Shown: positions 45,858 through 55,321, counted from the stretch's first letter. The stretch is 64,000 bases of DNA from Natrinema gelatinilyticum (GCF_024266705.1 NZ_CP100756.1:2232001-2296000), one strand, 5' to 3'. Notes: generated from the sequence alone by a model not told the origin. Translations and numbers: made by a program.

Positions 45858-47927
45858 ATGGTCGACTTAACCCGACGTAACCTGGTGGAGGCCTCGATCG
45901 CCGCGTCGCTCGGCGCGAGCGTCGCCGGCGTCGCGAGCGCCGACGAACCGGACGACCCCGACACTCCTCACGCACCCCACGTGAAGGGGGAACTGAAGCG
46001 ATTCTCGTCGACCGCGCTCGGCGCGGAGGTCACCGGGCCGTTCGTGTTCGAGAACGGGACGCTGCTGTACAGCCTCCAGCACCCGAGTCGCGACAACCTC
46101 GCGCCGTACGACGAGGCCGCGATCGGCTACTTCAGCGGCTTCCGGTTCGAACTCGACGGCACCAACGACGACTTCGACGAACTGTCGACGCCGCAGACGA
46201 ACGAGGAGCGGGGGATGGTCCGCGGCGCAGACAGCGAGTTCACGGTCCTCGCGCAGGCACACGAGACGATAAACGGGGGCACCGAGGAACTCGGCGTCGT
46301 TCAGACGCCCGATGGCGAGAACATCACGACGGAGGCGTTCGCTGGCACGCAGTACGGCGACGCCGCGTACAACCCCGACTGTAACCAGTTTATCGCGACG
46401 GACGACGAGGGAACCGAGGGCTACCTGTTCACGAACTGGGAGAACAGTCCCGGGAACATCTCCCGGATCCCGGTCAGTCGAACCGACGACGGCGAGTGGG
46501 AGGCCGACCTGGAGAACGCGATCAACCTCGCCAACACCGAGCAGTTCCGCGAACTCGGCGGGACGCGGATCAACTGCTATGGCGACCTGAGCCCGTGGAA
46601 CACGATGATCTCCTCCGAGGAGAACTACTCCCACTCGCGGGTCTCGCTGGCCGCGACGGTGGGCGACATCGTCGAGGCGGGGACGGGCGAGGGGCGCCGC
46701 GGTGCCCACGCGTTCTGGAACCGGCCGAACCCCTCGGAGATTCAGAGCGTCGTCGACGACTACTACGGCGACGACGCCTGGGAGGTCCAGGGCTACTGGT
46801 CGCTGACGGGCGTCGAGTTCCTCGCATACTACCTCGGCGCCGACCCGGTCGACCAGGGCCCCGACGGCAACACAACGGAGCCGATCGGCGACGTCTACCC
46901 CAACCCGTATCGCTACGGCTACCACGTCGATTTCCGCGAACCGACGGCCGATCCGCCACAGCCGGCCAAGTACTACGTGATGGGGCGGGCCGCCTGGGAA
47001 TCGCCGGACGTCCAGTCCGACCGGAAAACGGTCTACGGCTGCTCCGACGGCGACAGCAAGGGGATCTACAAGTTCGTCGCCGACGAGCCAATCGATGGCG
47101 ACGACGATCCCATGGACGTCGCCGGCACCCTCTACGCCCCGAAGGTGACCAATGAGACGGCCGCCCGCGAACTCCCGCCGGCCGTGGTCGACCTCGAGGT
47201 CGAGTGGCTGGCGATGGGCCACGCCACGAACCGCGAGGCCGAGGCGTGGATCGCCGAGTACGACGACGTCACCCAGGTCGACTACCTCGAGACCCACGCC
47301 GAGACCGACTGGGAGGACGACCTCGACGCTGCCCTCGAGGAGGCCGACAGGGAGGTCGTCGAGAACGGTAACCGGAACTACGTCACCGACGACGAGGTCG
47401 TCCGCTGGGCCGAGCAGTGGGAGAGCGAGGGTCCGGACGGGGTCGATCCGGAGCTCCGTCGCGTGCCGTTCCTCGAGACGCGCGCTGCCGCCAAGGAGAT
47501 CGGCGCCTCCATCGAGTTCAATAAAGCCGAGGGCGTCGACAGCGTCGACGGCGCCGGCCCGGGCGATTACGTCTACTTCGCCGTCTCCGAACTCAACGAC
47601 GACATGTCGAACGAGGAGGGATACGAGGACGTCGGCGACATCCAGCTCGACCGGGTCGACGGCGGCGTCGTCTACCGGGCGGAACTCGAGGACGACTTCG
47701 ACGTCTCGACGCTCGAACCGGTCATCGTCGGCCCGGACGCCAGCGACCCGGCCGACGTCGCGGACGACGCGCTGATCAACGTAGACAACGTCTACGTGAT
47801 GGACGACGGCCGGGTCCTCTGCTGCGAGGACGCCGCCCAGCTCGGCCGGTCGTACAGCAACGACTGCCTCTACGTGTACGAACCGCCCGAGAACGGCTTC
47901 CCCGGCGGGGATCGGTTGGGCGACTGA
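45858..47927 (+). CDS. PhoX-like (DUF839) secreted protein, Tat-exported
   Basis: A 689-residue protein with Tat motif LTRRNLVEASIAASLG and cleavage near VASADE. The beta-propeller part follows DUF839 patterns: FVFENGTLLYSLQHPSRDNL, LFTNWENSPGNISRIPVS, CYGDLSPWNTMISSEENYSH and YGYHVDFREP. DUF839 proteins include PhoX phosphatases that need iron and calcium; whether the metal-binding residues are complete here cannot be judged by eye. The ATG at 45858 gives the signal. It is inside the segment flanked by direct repeats and has unusually high GC. Confidence 0.85.
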   Translation: MVDLTRRNLVEASIAASLGASVAGVASADEPDDPDTPHAPHVKGELKRFSSTALGAEVTGPFVFENGTLLYSLQHPSRDNLAPYDEAAIGYFSGFRFELDGTNDDFDELSTPQTNEERGMVRGADSEFTVLAQAHETINGGTEELGVVQTPDGENITTEAFAGTQYGDAAYNPDCNQFIATDDEGTEGYLFTNWENSPGNISRIPVSRTDDGEWEADLENAINLANTEQFRELGGTRINCYGDLSPWNTMISSEENYSHSRVSLAATVGDIVEAGTGEGRRGAHAFWNRPNPSEIQSVVDDYYGDDAWEVQGYWSLTGVEFLAYYLGADPVDQGPDGNTTEPIGDVYPNPYRYGYHVDFREPTADPPQPAKYYVMGRAAWESPDVQSDRKTVYGCSDGDSKGIYKFVADEPIDGDDDPMDVAGTLYAPKVTNETAARELPPAVVDLEVEWLAMGHATNREAEAWIAEYDDVTQVDYLETHAETDWEDDLDAALEEADREVVENGNRNYVTDDEVVRWAEQWESEGPDGVDPELRRVPFLETRAAAKEIGASIEFNKAEGVDSVDGAGPGDYVYFAVSELNDDMSNEEGYEDVGDIQLDRVDGGVVYRAELEDDFDVSTLEPVIVGPDASDPADVADDALINVDNVYVMDDGRVLCCEDAAQLGRSYSNDCLYVYEPPENGFPGGDRLGD

Positions 47928-47991
47928 CCGTTCCGGCCTCGATGCGTCGCGGCCGAGATCATAGTCACGGCCGTGTTTCCGCCGCGAGCGG

Positions 47992-50566
47992 TCACAGCCG
48001 CTTCTCCATGTGCCACCCTATCTGGCCATCTCGCAAGTGGTTCTGGCGGGAACTATCCTCGTCTGGCGTGGTTCTGGTATCCATTGACGATGTATCTGTC
48101 TCCGTGGCTCGGGGGCCACCGGATTCGGCGGCGCAAATCGTAAGGACCCACCTATTAGAGTCCGATAGGGGGTCGTTTGCGATTTCATCGAGATCACAGA
48201 CGCCGCTACGAGGAATTCCAGAATCGCTATACAGTGTTGCTCCGTGCGGTCCTGCGTTCTCGATACACTGCACAGCTGGCGTTCTGTCTCCATCGTTCTC
48301 GGCAAGGCGCTCGAGCGTTTCGTAGACGTGCTGTTTAGAGCACCCGACAGACTCGGCGATTTCCTTGGCCGTTTTCGACCGTCGGCTCGAGCGGAGTTCT
48401 TCGACAACAGCGCGCTGGGTTTCGGTGAACACCCACTCAGCGCCGGCGACCTGGACGTCGGCGAATCCCGGTGGAATCGCGTCGGTCCGAACGAAGACGG
48501 TCGCACTCGACGAGGGATCGTCGGCGTTGCGAGCGTAGCGCCCGGCTGCCTGTGCGATGTGGTTTTCGTGAACGCTTGCGAGGATTTCATCGGCAGAGTC
48601 TGCGTCCTCACCGACGAATCCTCGGCCTCGGGCTCGATAGGCCTCGCCGTCATCGTCGATCGTCGTCTCGGCTCCTGCCTCGAGATCGAGTTCGGCGAGC
48701 AGATTCAGGACATAGTCGTCACCAGGGTCCATGCACCCATTGACGAGCCCGACTCGCTCGTTCGCGAAGTCGTCCCGACTCTTTTCTTCGCCGAAGTGCA
48801 TCAGTTCGGGGCGGTGGCATCCAGCCTCGTTCATGAGCTCCTCGAGGCGGTCCTCGACCTGCGCGGTAGTGATTGCTGTCCGGAACTGGGTGCCGTACTC
48901 GTCGACGAGGTGGTCGAATAGCACCTCGAGTTGTCCTTCGTTGAGCCACTCGAGCGCTTTATCCCCCGACAGCGGACGGGTGGCGTCGTCGACCTGGACG
49001 ACACGAAGTCCACGTTCGTAGCGTCGCCAGAGTTTGCGCTCGTCCGGACTCTCGAAGACTCGTTTGGTCCTGATCCATGGGAGAGTATTTGCTACCCAGA
49101 GGGGCTGCGATGGGTGAGCATCCAGACCGACGACTGATCGTGCGGCGCTAAAGTCCGGCGTAACACGAACCGTCTGGATGTCGTTGGCTTCATCGAGGAC
49201 GACGGTCACCCATTCCCGGTTCCAGTCGTCAGCATCCCGGGCACGAGCCTCGAGACGCGGCGGTTCGTGCATGTCTTTACCGACCCTCCTCCCGTTAGAG
49301 CGCTCCTCGGCGTTGAAGATCGAGCGAGCGAGGGCGGGGGCAAGGGTATGTGCGTCGGGGTTCTCGAAGTACCACTCCCGACCAGGGTCGTTTCGGAGTG
49401 CTGCCTCGAGTGCTTCGCGCTCCTTCGCTGCGTCGCTACTGTGCCCTTCGTTCCGGGAAAGCTGAATGAACGATTCCCACGTCGTCACTGGCGCGCCGAC
49501 CTCGCGGAGGTAGGCACTGACAGCGCTCCGGACACGGTCGGTCGTGAGTTCGGCTCTGAAATCCGGTTGCTCGTCGATGACGATGTTATTCGACTGGCGG
49601 AGTCCAGGCGCGAATGCGAAGTTGTGCGTCGCGATGACGAGCGGCCAGTGGTCGAGACTACTGTCTGGCCCCTCCCGGTACGTCTTCCACTGCTCGACGG
49701 CCGGGCACTCGCTCGCCTCACAGCACGGGAGCTTGACTCCCTGATCGTTGTGTTCTTCGAGGTGGCGGTGCGCGGTCGAGAAAGGCATCCCTTTCCCGTT
49801 CTGGTTGCACTGATGATCGATCCATTCGCTAGCGGCTTCACCAGCGAGCGTGATCTCGTCGTCGTACTCTCCGCCGGCGACAGGGCAGGCTTCTGCCCGT
49901 CCTCGGAGAACGTGGAAGGTTCCACCGTTCTCCTCAGCGGCTTCGATAGTCTCGTCACGGGCGTCTGTCGTCTCGAGGAGGTGGCCCCGGCCTCCCGCCA
50001 GTGATGTCATCTCGAGCTCCCCAGCGCGTCGAGGCGGTCGTGTAGGACTTACCGAGAGCGGTCGGTGCGTCGACGACGCGGTCGTCCTCTTGCTGGATGA
50101 AAACGCGGCCATCGACCGTCTCCCGGAATTTCGGATCTTCGATCAACATCTCGAGTTCCTCGGCAGTGACGTAGTGGTCGCTGTAGCCCCACTTCCACCG
50201 GGCGTCACAGTCACATTTGTCAGCCGTCGTGTGGCCAGCCCTCGAACACTCGACGGGGGCGTTCTCGTCACCCCACGGTGCGAACGGCTGTTTTCCGCTT
50301 TTGTCGGCACGTCCCATCCACTGCTCGCGCTCGAGCAGTTCGTCGGGGTAGATGTCGTGTCCCGGGTTCGCGAAGTCCGCGTTACTCCACTCGCCGGCAA
50401 ACTCAGCGTGATCCGCGTCACTATCGCTATTCTTGTCATCTTCGATGTCTTTCCCGTTACGAATCGCTTCGAGGTGATTGTCACAAACCGGGACGCTGTC
50501 TGTTGGGTCCGTGGCTTCACGGTCGCACCCGCCATGCGTACACTGCTGGGCAGCGGGGACCGTCAT
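47992..50566 (-). pseudogene. Frameshifted plasmid/virus-type helicase-like gene
   Basis: Two overlapping frames make one gene. The first, from the ATG at 50566, has a Cys/His cluster (CTHGGCDREATDPTDS with later CDNH) and then DAPTALGKSYTTAS, a Walker A motif. The second, ending at 47992, carries NNIVIDEQPDF as a likely Walker B, PWIRTKRVF and a C-terminal helix-turn-helix (TAKEIAESVGCSKQHVYETL). They join if one base is removed at a GGGG/CC run near 49990. The whole is about 850 residues, as in haloarchaeal plasmid or provirus proteins. It could be an assembly error. Confidence 0.6.
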
Positions 50567-50682
50567 GGTTGACACCACCCCTCCTCGAGGGCCGGCCAGC
50601 GCTTTCCTGGTTCGTCGATCTCACACCCGAAGAACTCGCATATCGGCGGATGCAGTCGATCGATGACGCTCACATCAACCAC
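50563..50682 (-). CDS. Small open frame overlapping the helicase-like gene start
   Basis: Up to 39 residues from GTG at 50682 (alternative GTG at 50673): SVIDRLHPPICEFFGCEIDE, then PGKRWPALEEGWCQP. Its TGA overlaps the ATG of the helicase-like gene by ATGA, a signature of translational coupling. Two Cys residues are the only feature. Function unknown. Confidence 0.35.
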   Translation of the reverse strand: MVDVSVIDRLHPPICEFFGCEIDEPGKRWPALEEGWCQP

Positions 50683-50737
50683 CTCTGTTCCCTAAAAAAA
50701 CCGAAAGCGGGCGTCGACTCGCGTCTGAAAAATTGAT

Positions 50738-50855
50738 GAACTCCCTTCGGTGAGGGAGCGTTCTCTAACCCAAAAGTGGCGAATCCAGCCGCATCAGGGT
50801 CCGTACCTTTCGGTGTAGAACCCTGGCCACGGCGGAAAATTTCGAGTGGACTCGC
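50738..50855 (+). repeat. Direct repeat, right copy, next to tRNA-Ala (possible att site)
   Basis: 118 bp matching 45050-45166. It overlaps the last nine bases of the tRNA-Ala gene, as expected for an attachment site beside an intact tRNA. The 5.6-kb segment between the copies holds an unknown gene, the PhoX-like gene and the helicase-like gene. Confidence 0.8.
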
Positions 50856-50918
50856 CGGGATTTGAACCCGGGGCCTCTCCCATGCCAAGGGAGTGATCTA
50901 CCTCTGATCTACGAGCCC
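50847..50918 (-). tRNA. tRNA-Ala (anticodon GGC)
   Basis: A 72-nt gene with acceptor GGGCTCG/CGAGTCC, D-arm GATC...GATC, anticodon loop TTGGCAT on stem CTCCC/GGGAG, and TPsiC arm CCGGG-TTCAAAT-CCCGG. The anticodon GGC reads GCC/GCU alanine codons. No CCA is encoded. Confidence 0.95.
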
Positions 50919-51346
50919 TCGAGCGCAACCATCACTTCCCCTCGGGCATAGATAAACCCCTCGAATTCCTCGAGACTACGTCACGGCACCTCATTCTCGG
51001 CGGTCGAACTGATCGATCCTGATTCATTCGAACCATCGTTCGCCCCTTTCCTTCAGGGACGACCTCGTTCGTACAAGTCGAATTCCAACAATTATAAGGT
51101 ATCCGACGAACAGCTTCTGAATAGAAGTTACGCTTCCAGATACGGGGGCGTACGTGAAATGCCCCGGGTGCTGAGACACCCGAAGCGTGGCTTCCAAGCC
51201 TACCCGGCTTTGCAAGCCATGTTCCACTTGCTTCTACCGAGACATAAACGTCTCGCACGACGGGAGTATTGCCACACACAACAGGATCACCGCCGCAATC
51301 AGCGATTCCAGCGGCGCGACACCTACACAGACGCCGGAGGCTCGAG
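50919..51346. other. Gene-free region between tRNA-Ala and the zinc-ribbon gene
   Basis: No gene recognised. The left part is AT-rich and must hold the tRNA promoter; around 51150-51200 there is a GC-rich stretch with two short inverted repeats (GGGTG...CACCC, GGCTTCCAAGCC). Confidence 0.4.
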
Positions 51347-51562
51347 ATGACCGCCGACGAACTCGACTCGAGTCCGGACCCGAGCGACGTCGAGACTCGG
51401 GACGCCATCCTCGAGCAGGTCGACCTCAATCCGCCCACGAGACTCTCGTGGTGTCCGAACTGCGGCGAGGCGGTCGGGTCGGTCACGTCTCGAGGGCTGC
51501 TGGATCACACCGCGGGGCCGTGTGGCTGCAGTCTCACGCCCGGACAAGTAAAGCGGCTCTGA
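51347..51562 (+). CDS. Small zinc-ribbon-like protein
   Basis: A 71-residue acidic protein with WCPNCGEAVGS and GPCGCSLTPGQ, that is, four Cys residues suitable for one zinc. The N-terminus is acidic and helical (SSPDPSDVETRDAILEQVDL). The ATG at 51347 is preferred over the longer frame from 51269. Function unknown. Confidence 0.6.
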   Translation: MTADELDSSPDPSDVETRDAILEQVDLNPPTRLSWCPNCGEAVGSVTSRGLLDHTAGPCGCSLTPGQVKRL

Positions 51563-51665
51563 GCTCCATCGCAGTCCATCCGTCTCGCTTCTGACACGGT
51601 CGCGTACGACCCCGCGGCGACGGGGTTGCGAACGCTTTTTGCGCGTTCCCCGAGGAGACCCGACG

Positions 51666-52505
51666 ATGGCCGAGGACCAGGGTCCTGAACGGGATCGGAA
51701 TCGGAACCGGAACCACGATCACGATCGGAATCGGGCTCGAGAGCCAGATCCAGATCCGGAGCGGGAGCCGGATCGAGACCGAACCGCGGATCGGGACGAC
51801 GAACCCGCAGACGGTGAGCGCGAAGACGAGTACGCTGACCGCGCCGAGATCCGCGACACGTACGACCGGATCGCGACCCACTTCGCGTCCACGCGAGAGT
51901 ACGCCTGGCCCGAGGTCGAGTCCTTCGTGAAGACGCACGCGGCCGATCCCGAAACCGCGAAACCCGACGGCGTCGGCCTCGACCTCGGCTGTGGCAACTG
52001 TCGCCACGCCGAACTCCTCGCGCCCCGCCTCGAGTCCGTCGTCGGCCTGGACGTCAGCCGCGGGTTGCTCGAGACCGGTCGAACGCGAGCGACGGAGCGC
52101 GAGTTCGAGGTCGAACTGGTGCAGGGCGATGCGGCGGCCCTCCCGCTCGCGACCGACTCGGTCGACGTGGCGGTCTACGTCGCCACGCTGCACCACCTGC
52201 CGACGCGACGAACCCGCCGAGACTCGCTCGACGAACTCGCTCGGGTGCTCGCCCCCGACGGCCGGGCACTGGTCAGCGCGTGGTCGACCGCCCACGATCG
52301 GTTCGACGAAACCGAGGGCTTCGATACGACGGTCGAGTGGACCCTCCCCGGCGGCGAGCCGGTCGACCGATTCTACCACATCTACGCCCCCGACGAGTTC
52401 GAAGCTGACCTCGCCGACAGCGCGCTCGACCTCCTCGAGTGGGAGCTCTCGAGCGGAAACTGTTACGCGACGGTGGCGGGGGCACGAGGGCTCGAGTCGG
52501 GCTGA
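51666..52505 (+). CDS. Trm9/ALKBH8-like SAM methyltransferase with low-complexity N-terminus
   Basis: A 279-residue protein. The first 65 residues are almost entirely Arg, Asp, Glu and Pro (repeats of RDRNRNRNHDHD type). The methyltransferase domain begins TYDRIATHFASTREYAWPEV, which is the Trm9/ALKBH8 signature for tRNA wobble-uridine methyl-ester formation, with motif I GLDLGCGNCRHAELLAP and VALYVATLHHLPT-like motif IV (VAVYVATLHHLPTRRTR). The extension is unusual; it could bind RNA or be a halophilic linker. The tRNA-Gly gene follows 94 bases later. Confidence 0.85.
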   Translation: MAEDQGPERDRNRNRNHDHDRNRAREPDPDPEREPDRDRTADRDDEPADGEREDEYADRAEIRDTYDRIATHFASTREYAWPEVESFVKTHAADPETAKPDGVGLDLGCGNCRHAELLAPRLESVVGLDVSRGLLETGRTRATEREFEVELVQGDAAALPLATDSVDVAVYVATLHHLPTRRTRRDSLDELARVLAPDGRALVSAWSTAHDRFDETEGFDTTVEWTLPGGEPVDRFYHIYAPDEFEADLADSALDLLEWELSSGNCYATVAGARGLESG

Positions 52506-52598
52506 CTCGCGCTCGAGTGCGCCAATCGCCAGCAGGGACCGCAGTGGGACGGCGCGAAACGGAAGCGCCTTAAACGTGGAACGAAAATCCGAGAGTGC

Positions 52599-52669
52599 GC
52601 GCGGATGGTCTAGTGGTAGGACCTGAGCCTTCCAAGCTCATGGCCCGGGTTCAAATCCCGGTCCGCGCA
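52599..52669 (+). tRNA. tRNA-Gly (anticodon TCC)
   Basis: A 71-nt gene: acceptor GCGCGGA/TCCGCGC, anticodon loop CTTCCAA on stem TGAGC/GCTCA, TPsiC arm CCGGG-TTCAAAT-CCCGG. Anticodon TCC reads GGA and GGG glycine codons. Confidence 0.95.
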
Positions 52670-52889
52670 TTTCTGCGGCGAACAACACCGTGAGCCGCAG
52701 AAATCGTACGAGGGATTTGAAGGACGGAAGTCGCAGCGCGTGAGCGAAGCGAACGCGACCGTCTTCAGGTGGTCTGCGGCATCGGCCTGCTGGGATGGAT
52801 CCCTGGTCTCGCAGTGCCGCTACTGGGCTGTCTGTGACTACGTTCGCTGGGGATGCACGTCCGCTCCATTGCCCTGGTACCTGGCAGCG

Positions 52890-53996
52890 TCATTGCGCGA
52901 GGTACGACTGGTTCTCGACAAACGACTCGGCGATGCGCTGGGCACCGCGAGCGGCAGCCGTAACGGGCGTATCGGGTGTCGTCACCGAGACGTCGCGTTG
53001 GAGTTCCTGGCTCAGGCGAGCCTCGAACTCGTCGGTCAATCCGGGAATGCACGCCATCCCCCCTGTGAGGACGATGTCCTCGTCGAGTGCCTGCTTGTAG
53101 AGTTTGATGTGGTTGTTGGCGAGCTGGGGCAGGAACGCGTTAGCGAGTTCGTCGACGGCCTCGTCGACGTACTCATCGAGCGCATCCATCACGCTGGTTT
53201 CGATAGTGAACTCGTGGGTGCCGCCGCCGGGCTGTTGGATGATGTCCGTGAACGGCTCGAAGTTCTCGAAGTCGCCGTGGGTCTCCTTGTACTCGCGGGC
53301 GGTCTGTGTGTCGACGTTGACCCGACCCTGGGTTTCCTCTTCGATGTAATTGGTAATGCGGCGGTCTGTCTCGTTCCCCGTGACCGAACCGGTCGCAAAC
53401 CGCGCCAGCTGCTGCCCCCGACGGTATGCACACGCCTCGAGGTTGGTCGAACCCATGTTGATCCCGATGAAGATGCGCCTGGTGGCGTCGATACCGGTAC
53501 CGAGCGCGTCGATGGCGCCACAGAGCGACTCCGGATAGCTCCGGATGAGCTGGGTGCCGACGTCGCTGCTCTCGATAACGCTCGCGAGATTATTGAGCCC
53601 CCGCTCGTTGTCGATGGTCGGAATCGCATACACGACGACGCTATCCTGGGGAATGTCGTTAGCCCGAATAAATTCCTGGAAAAAGCGTTTCGCGAGTTCC
53701 GTGTCCTCGTCGTTTTCCGGCAGTCCCGATCGGAACATGTACTGCACTCCGTCGGGGTACTCCCGGGCCGCCTCCTCGCCGTAGAGCACGTGCTCCTCGC
53801 CGGTCAGCACGTCCTCGTAGGTCGCCAGACAGGTGAGCGTCTCCTCGGTTTGTACTGCGCCTCCCTGTGGCGTCGCAATGACGGTGCGCGTGCTTCCGAG
53901 CTTCACACCCACTGGAACCGGCTGTCCTCCATCCGCAATCGACTGTCCGTTTGATTCGTCGTCGGTTGCCCCGTGGTGGTCGTCCGCGTCGTTCAT
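52890..53996 (-). CDS. Actin/MreB-superfamily filament protein (haloarchaeal actin homologue)
   Basis: A 368-residue acidic protein of the actin-like ATPase fold. Phosphate-loop signatures are PVGVKLGSTRTVIATPQG (phosphate 1) and IFIGINMGSTNLEACAY (phosphate 2), with the adenosine region VLTGGMACIPGLTDEFEARL. It matches the layout of the haloarchaeal actins salactin and volactin known from Halobacterium and Haloferax, which form dynamic filaments. Which of the two is orthologous cannot be told by eye. The TATA box at 54019-54030 lies about 25 bases ahead, so the mRNA is leaderless. Confidence 0.8.
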   Translation of the reverse strand: MNDADDHHGATDDESNGQSIADGGQPVPVGVKLGSTRTVIATPQGGAVQTEETLTCLATYEDVLTGEEHVLYGEEAAREYPDGVQYMFRSGLPENDEDTELAKRFFQEFIRANDIPQDSVVVYAIPTIDNERGLNNLASVIESSDVGTQLIRSYPESLCGAIDALGTGIDATRRIFIGINMGSTNLEACAYRRGQQLARFATGSVTGNETDRRITNYIEEETQGRVNVDTQTAREYKETHGDFENFEPFTDIIQQPGGGTHEFTIETSVMDALDEYVDEAVDELANAFLPQLANNHIKLYKQALDEDIVLTGGMACIPGLTDEFEARLSQELQRDVSVTTPDTPVTAAARGAQRIAESFVENQSYLAQ

Positions 53997-54018
53997 ACAC
54001 CAGCGGGAAGGAACACCA

Positions 54019-54030
54019 GGTATATAATAG
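54019..54030 (-). promoter_or_regulatory. TATA box of the actin-like gene
   Basis: TATATAATAG on the plus strand (CTATTATATA on the coding strand) about 25 bases upstream of the start codon at 53996, the spacing of a leaderless haloarchaeal promoter. Confidence 0.65.
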
Positions 54031-54075
54031 TATCATGTCCGCTGTCACGTCGGGGGGTGCGAATCGAGCGAGAAC

Positions 54076-54160
54076 TCGTACGGACCGTTGTCCGTCAGTG
54101 CCAGCGAACCCGCAGCCGTGTCACGGTTTCGTCGGGAGTTCGGCACCGCAGACCGTCTTA
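54076..54160 (+). repeat. 85-bp palindromic repeat, copy C
   Basis: Third member of the 85-bp family. Its ends (TCGTACGGACC and CAGACCGTCTTA) and spacing match the others, and it pairs best with copy D. It overlaps the stop codon of the FlaD/E-domain gene by three bases and lies upstream of the actin-like gene on the same strand. Confidence 0.85.
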
Positions 54161-54652
54161 CGCCAGCGTGACGAGTTTGACCACGTACGCGAAACTCAAC
54201 AGGTGATCGGCGGTGTCGAGTGCTTCGTAGCCGTCGCCGTCGCGCCATCTGACACCCAGCATGTGATCGCGCAGGTCCTGTTCCACCGCGGGCGTGACCC
54301 AACCGATCTCCCGGTATCGACTGAGCGCGTCGATCGCTCCCCACGAGCCAGCCGTTTCTGCGAGAAATTCGAGCCAGTCGAGTACGAGCCCGCGAGCAGA
54401 TTCACCTTCCGGGATCGCTTGCAGGTACGGCTTCGATTCTACCGTCGATCGATCGGCACCGTCCAGCAGTTTAAGCAGCCATTTGTGTTGCTCCGCTGTC
54501 GGATCCTCGATACCCAGCGCCCAGTGCTGGGACTTCGACGGCCAGAGGAAGCCATCTTCCTCGGTATGTGCCTCAAGCCGCCCGGCGGGAGAGTCTCCAC
54601 CGAAGAGCTCGCGGAGTTCGTCCACGTCGTAGTTGACGGGATCGATCTCCAT
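54158..54652 (-). CDS. Archaellum FlaD/FlaE-domain protein
   Basis: A 164-residue protein. The last 90 residues are the FlaD/E domain of archaella: KPYLQAIPEGESARGLVLDW, LEFLAETAGSWGAIDALSRY and REIGWVTPAVEQDLRDHMLG. The N-terminus is acidic and helical. It is a single stand-alone domain with no archaellin, FlaI or FlaJ genes nearby. In archaella this domain links the motor to chemotaxis, but here it could serve another filament. It is transcribed toward the actin-like gene. Confidence 0.85.
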   Translation of the reverse strand: MEIDPVNYDVDELRELFGGDSPAGRLEAHTEEDGFLWPSKSQHWALGIEDPTAEQHKWLLKLLDGADRSTVESKPYLQAIPEGESARGLVLDWLEFLAETAGSWGAIDALSRYREIGWVTPAVEQDLRDHMLGVRWRDGDGYEALDTADHLLSFAYVVKLVTLA

Positions 54653-55321
54653 GCAGCGCTACATGCAGGCCGCTGGACGAGGAACAGGGTCGTTCCCCGA
54701 GTTCGTCTGCCCAGCCGTCGTCGCTGACGAGTACGCGGATCGAGGTAGGCACCGACCGACCGTTCCGGGTCCGTTGAACACCGAGATCAGCGTCTCATCC
54801 ACAGGGGTTCGATGAGAAGTGACCGACCGTCGCGTCGCATTTCGTACCGTCTTAGAATGCGGCCGGCGTGCTCTCGGATCGAACGAGATCTCCGCGACGG
54901 TCGTCCCCCGCGCGTTCTTTCGGCTTGTCGCTGTGTTACCAGTGAGAAGCCGGTTGTGGTCGTTCATTTGCGAGTAGTGGAGATTCTATATTACATCACC
55001 ATAATGGCGATGGTCGATCGCTCTCGTGTAACGTCGAGACCGATCCTGATAGGGACCGCTGTCGGTCAGTGCCCGCGAACCCGCGGACGTATTGCGGTTT
55101 CGTCGGGAACTCGGTACTGCAGACCGTACGACGCCACTGGTTGCTCGAGCCTGTCCGGCGTGCATCGGCCAGCTTGGAAAGACGCGTCGAATACGGAGAT
55201 ACCCGCGCAACGATGATTTCCGTTCAATCTCAACGAACTCGCACGGGATTCCGGTGAGCAGGCTGAACCCAGTGAGCGACCCGATGAGGAGCACGCATAC
55301 CCCGAACAGGTCTGTCGCTAC
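54653..55321. other. Gene-free region containing repeat copy D
   Basis: No gene is visible. The 85-bp copy D lies at 55047-55131; nothing else is recognisable. Confidence 0.5.
55047..55131 (+). repeat. 85-bp palindromic repeat, copy D
   Basis: Fourth member. It aligns without gaps with copy C (TGATAGGGACC... CAGACCGTACGA) and has the same inner arms around GCGAACCCGCGG. It lies in a gene-free stretch near the sulfur locus. Confidence 0.85.

Noticed and set aside
45867..47297. Minus-strand open frame of 476 residues opposite the PhoX-like gene
   Set aside because: High GC leaves the antisense frame open; composition (Val/Arg/Gly-rich, no start signal) is that of a shadow.
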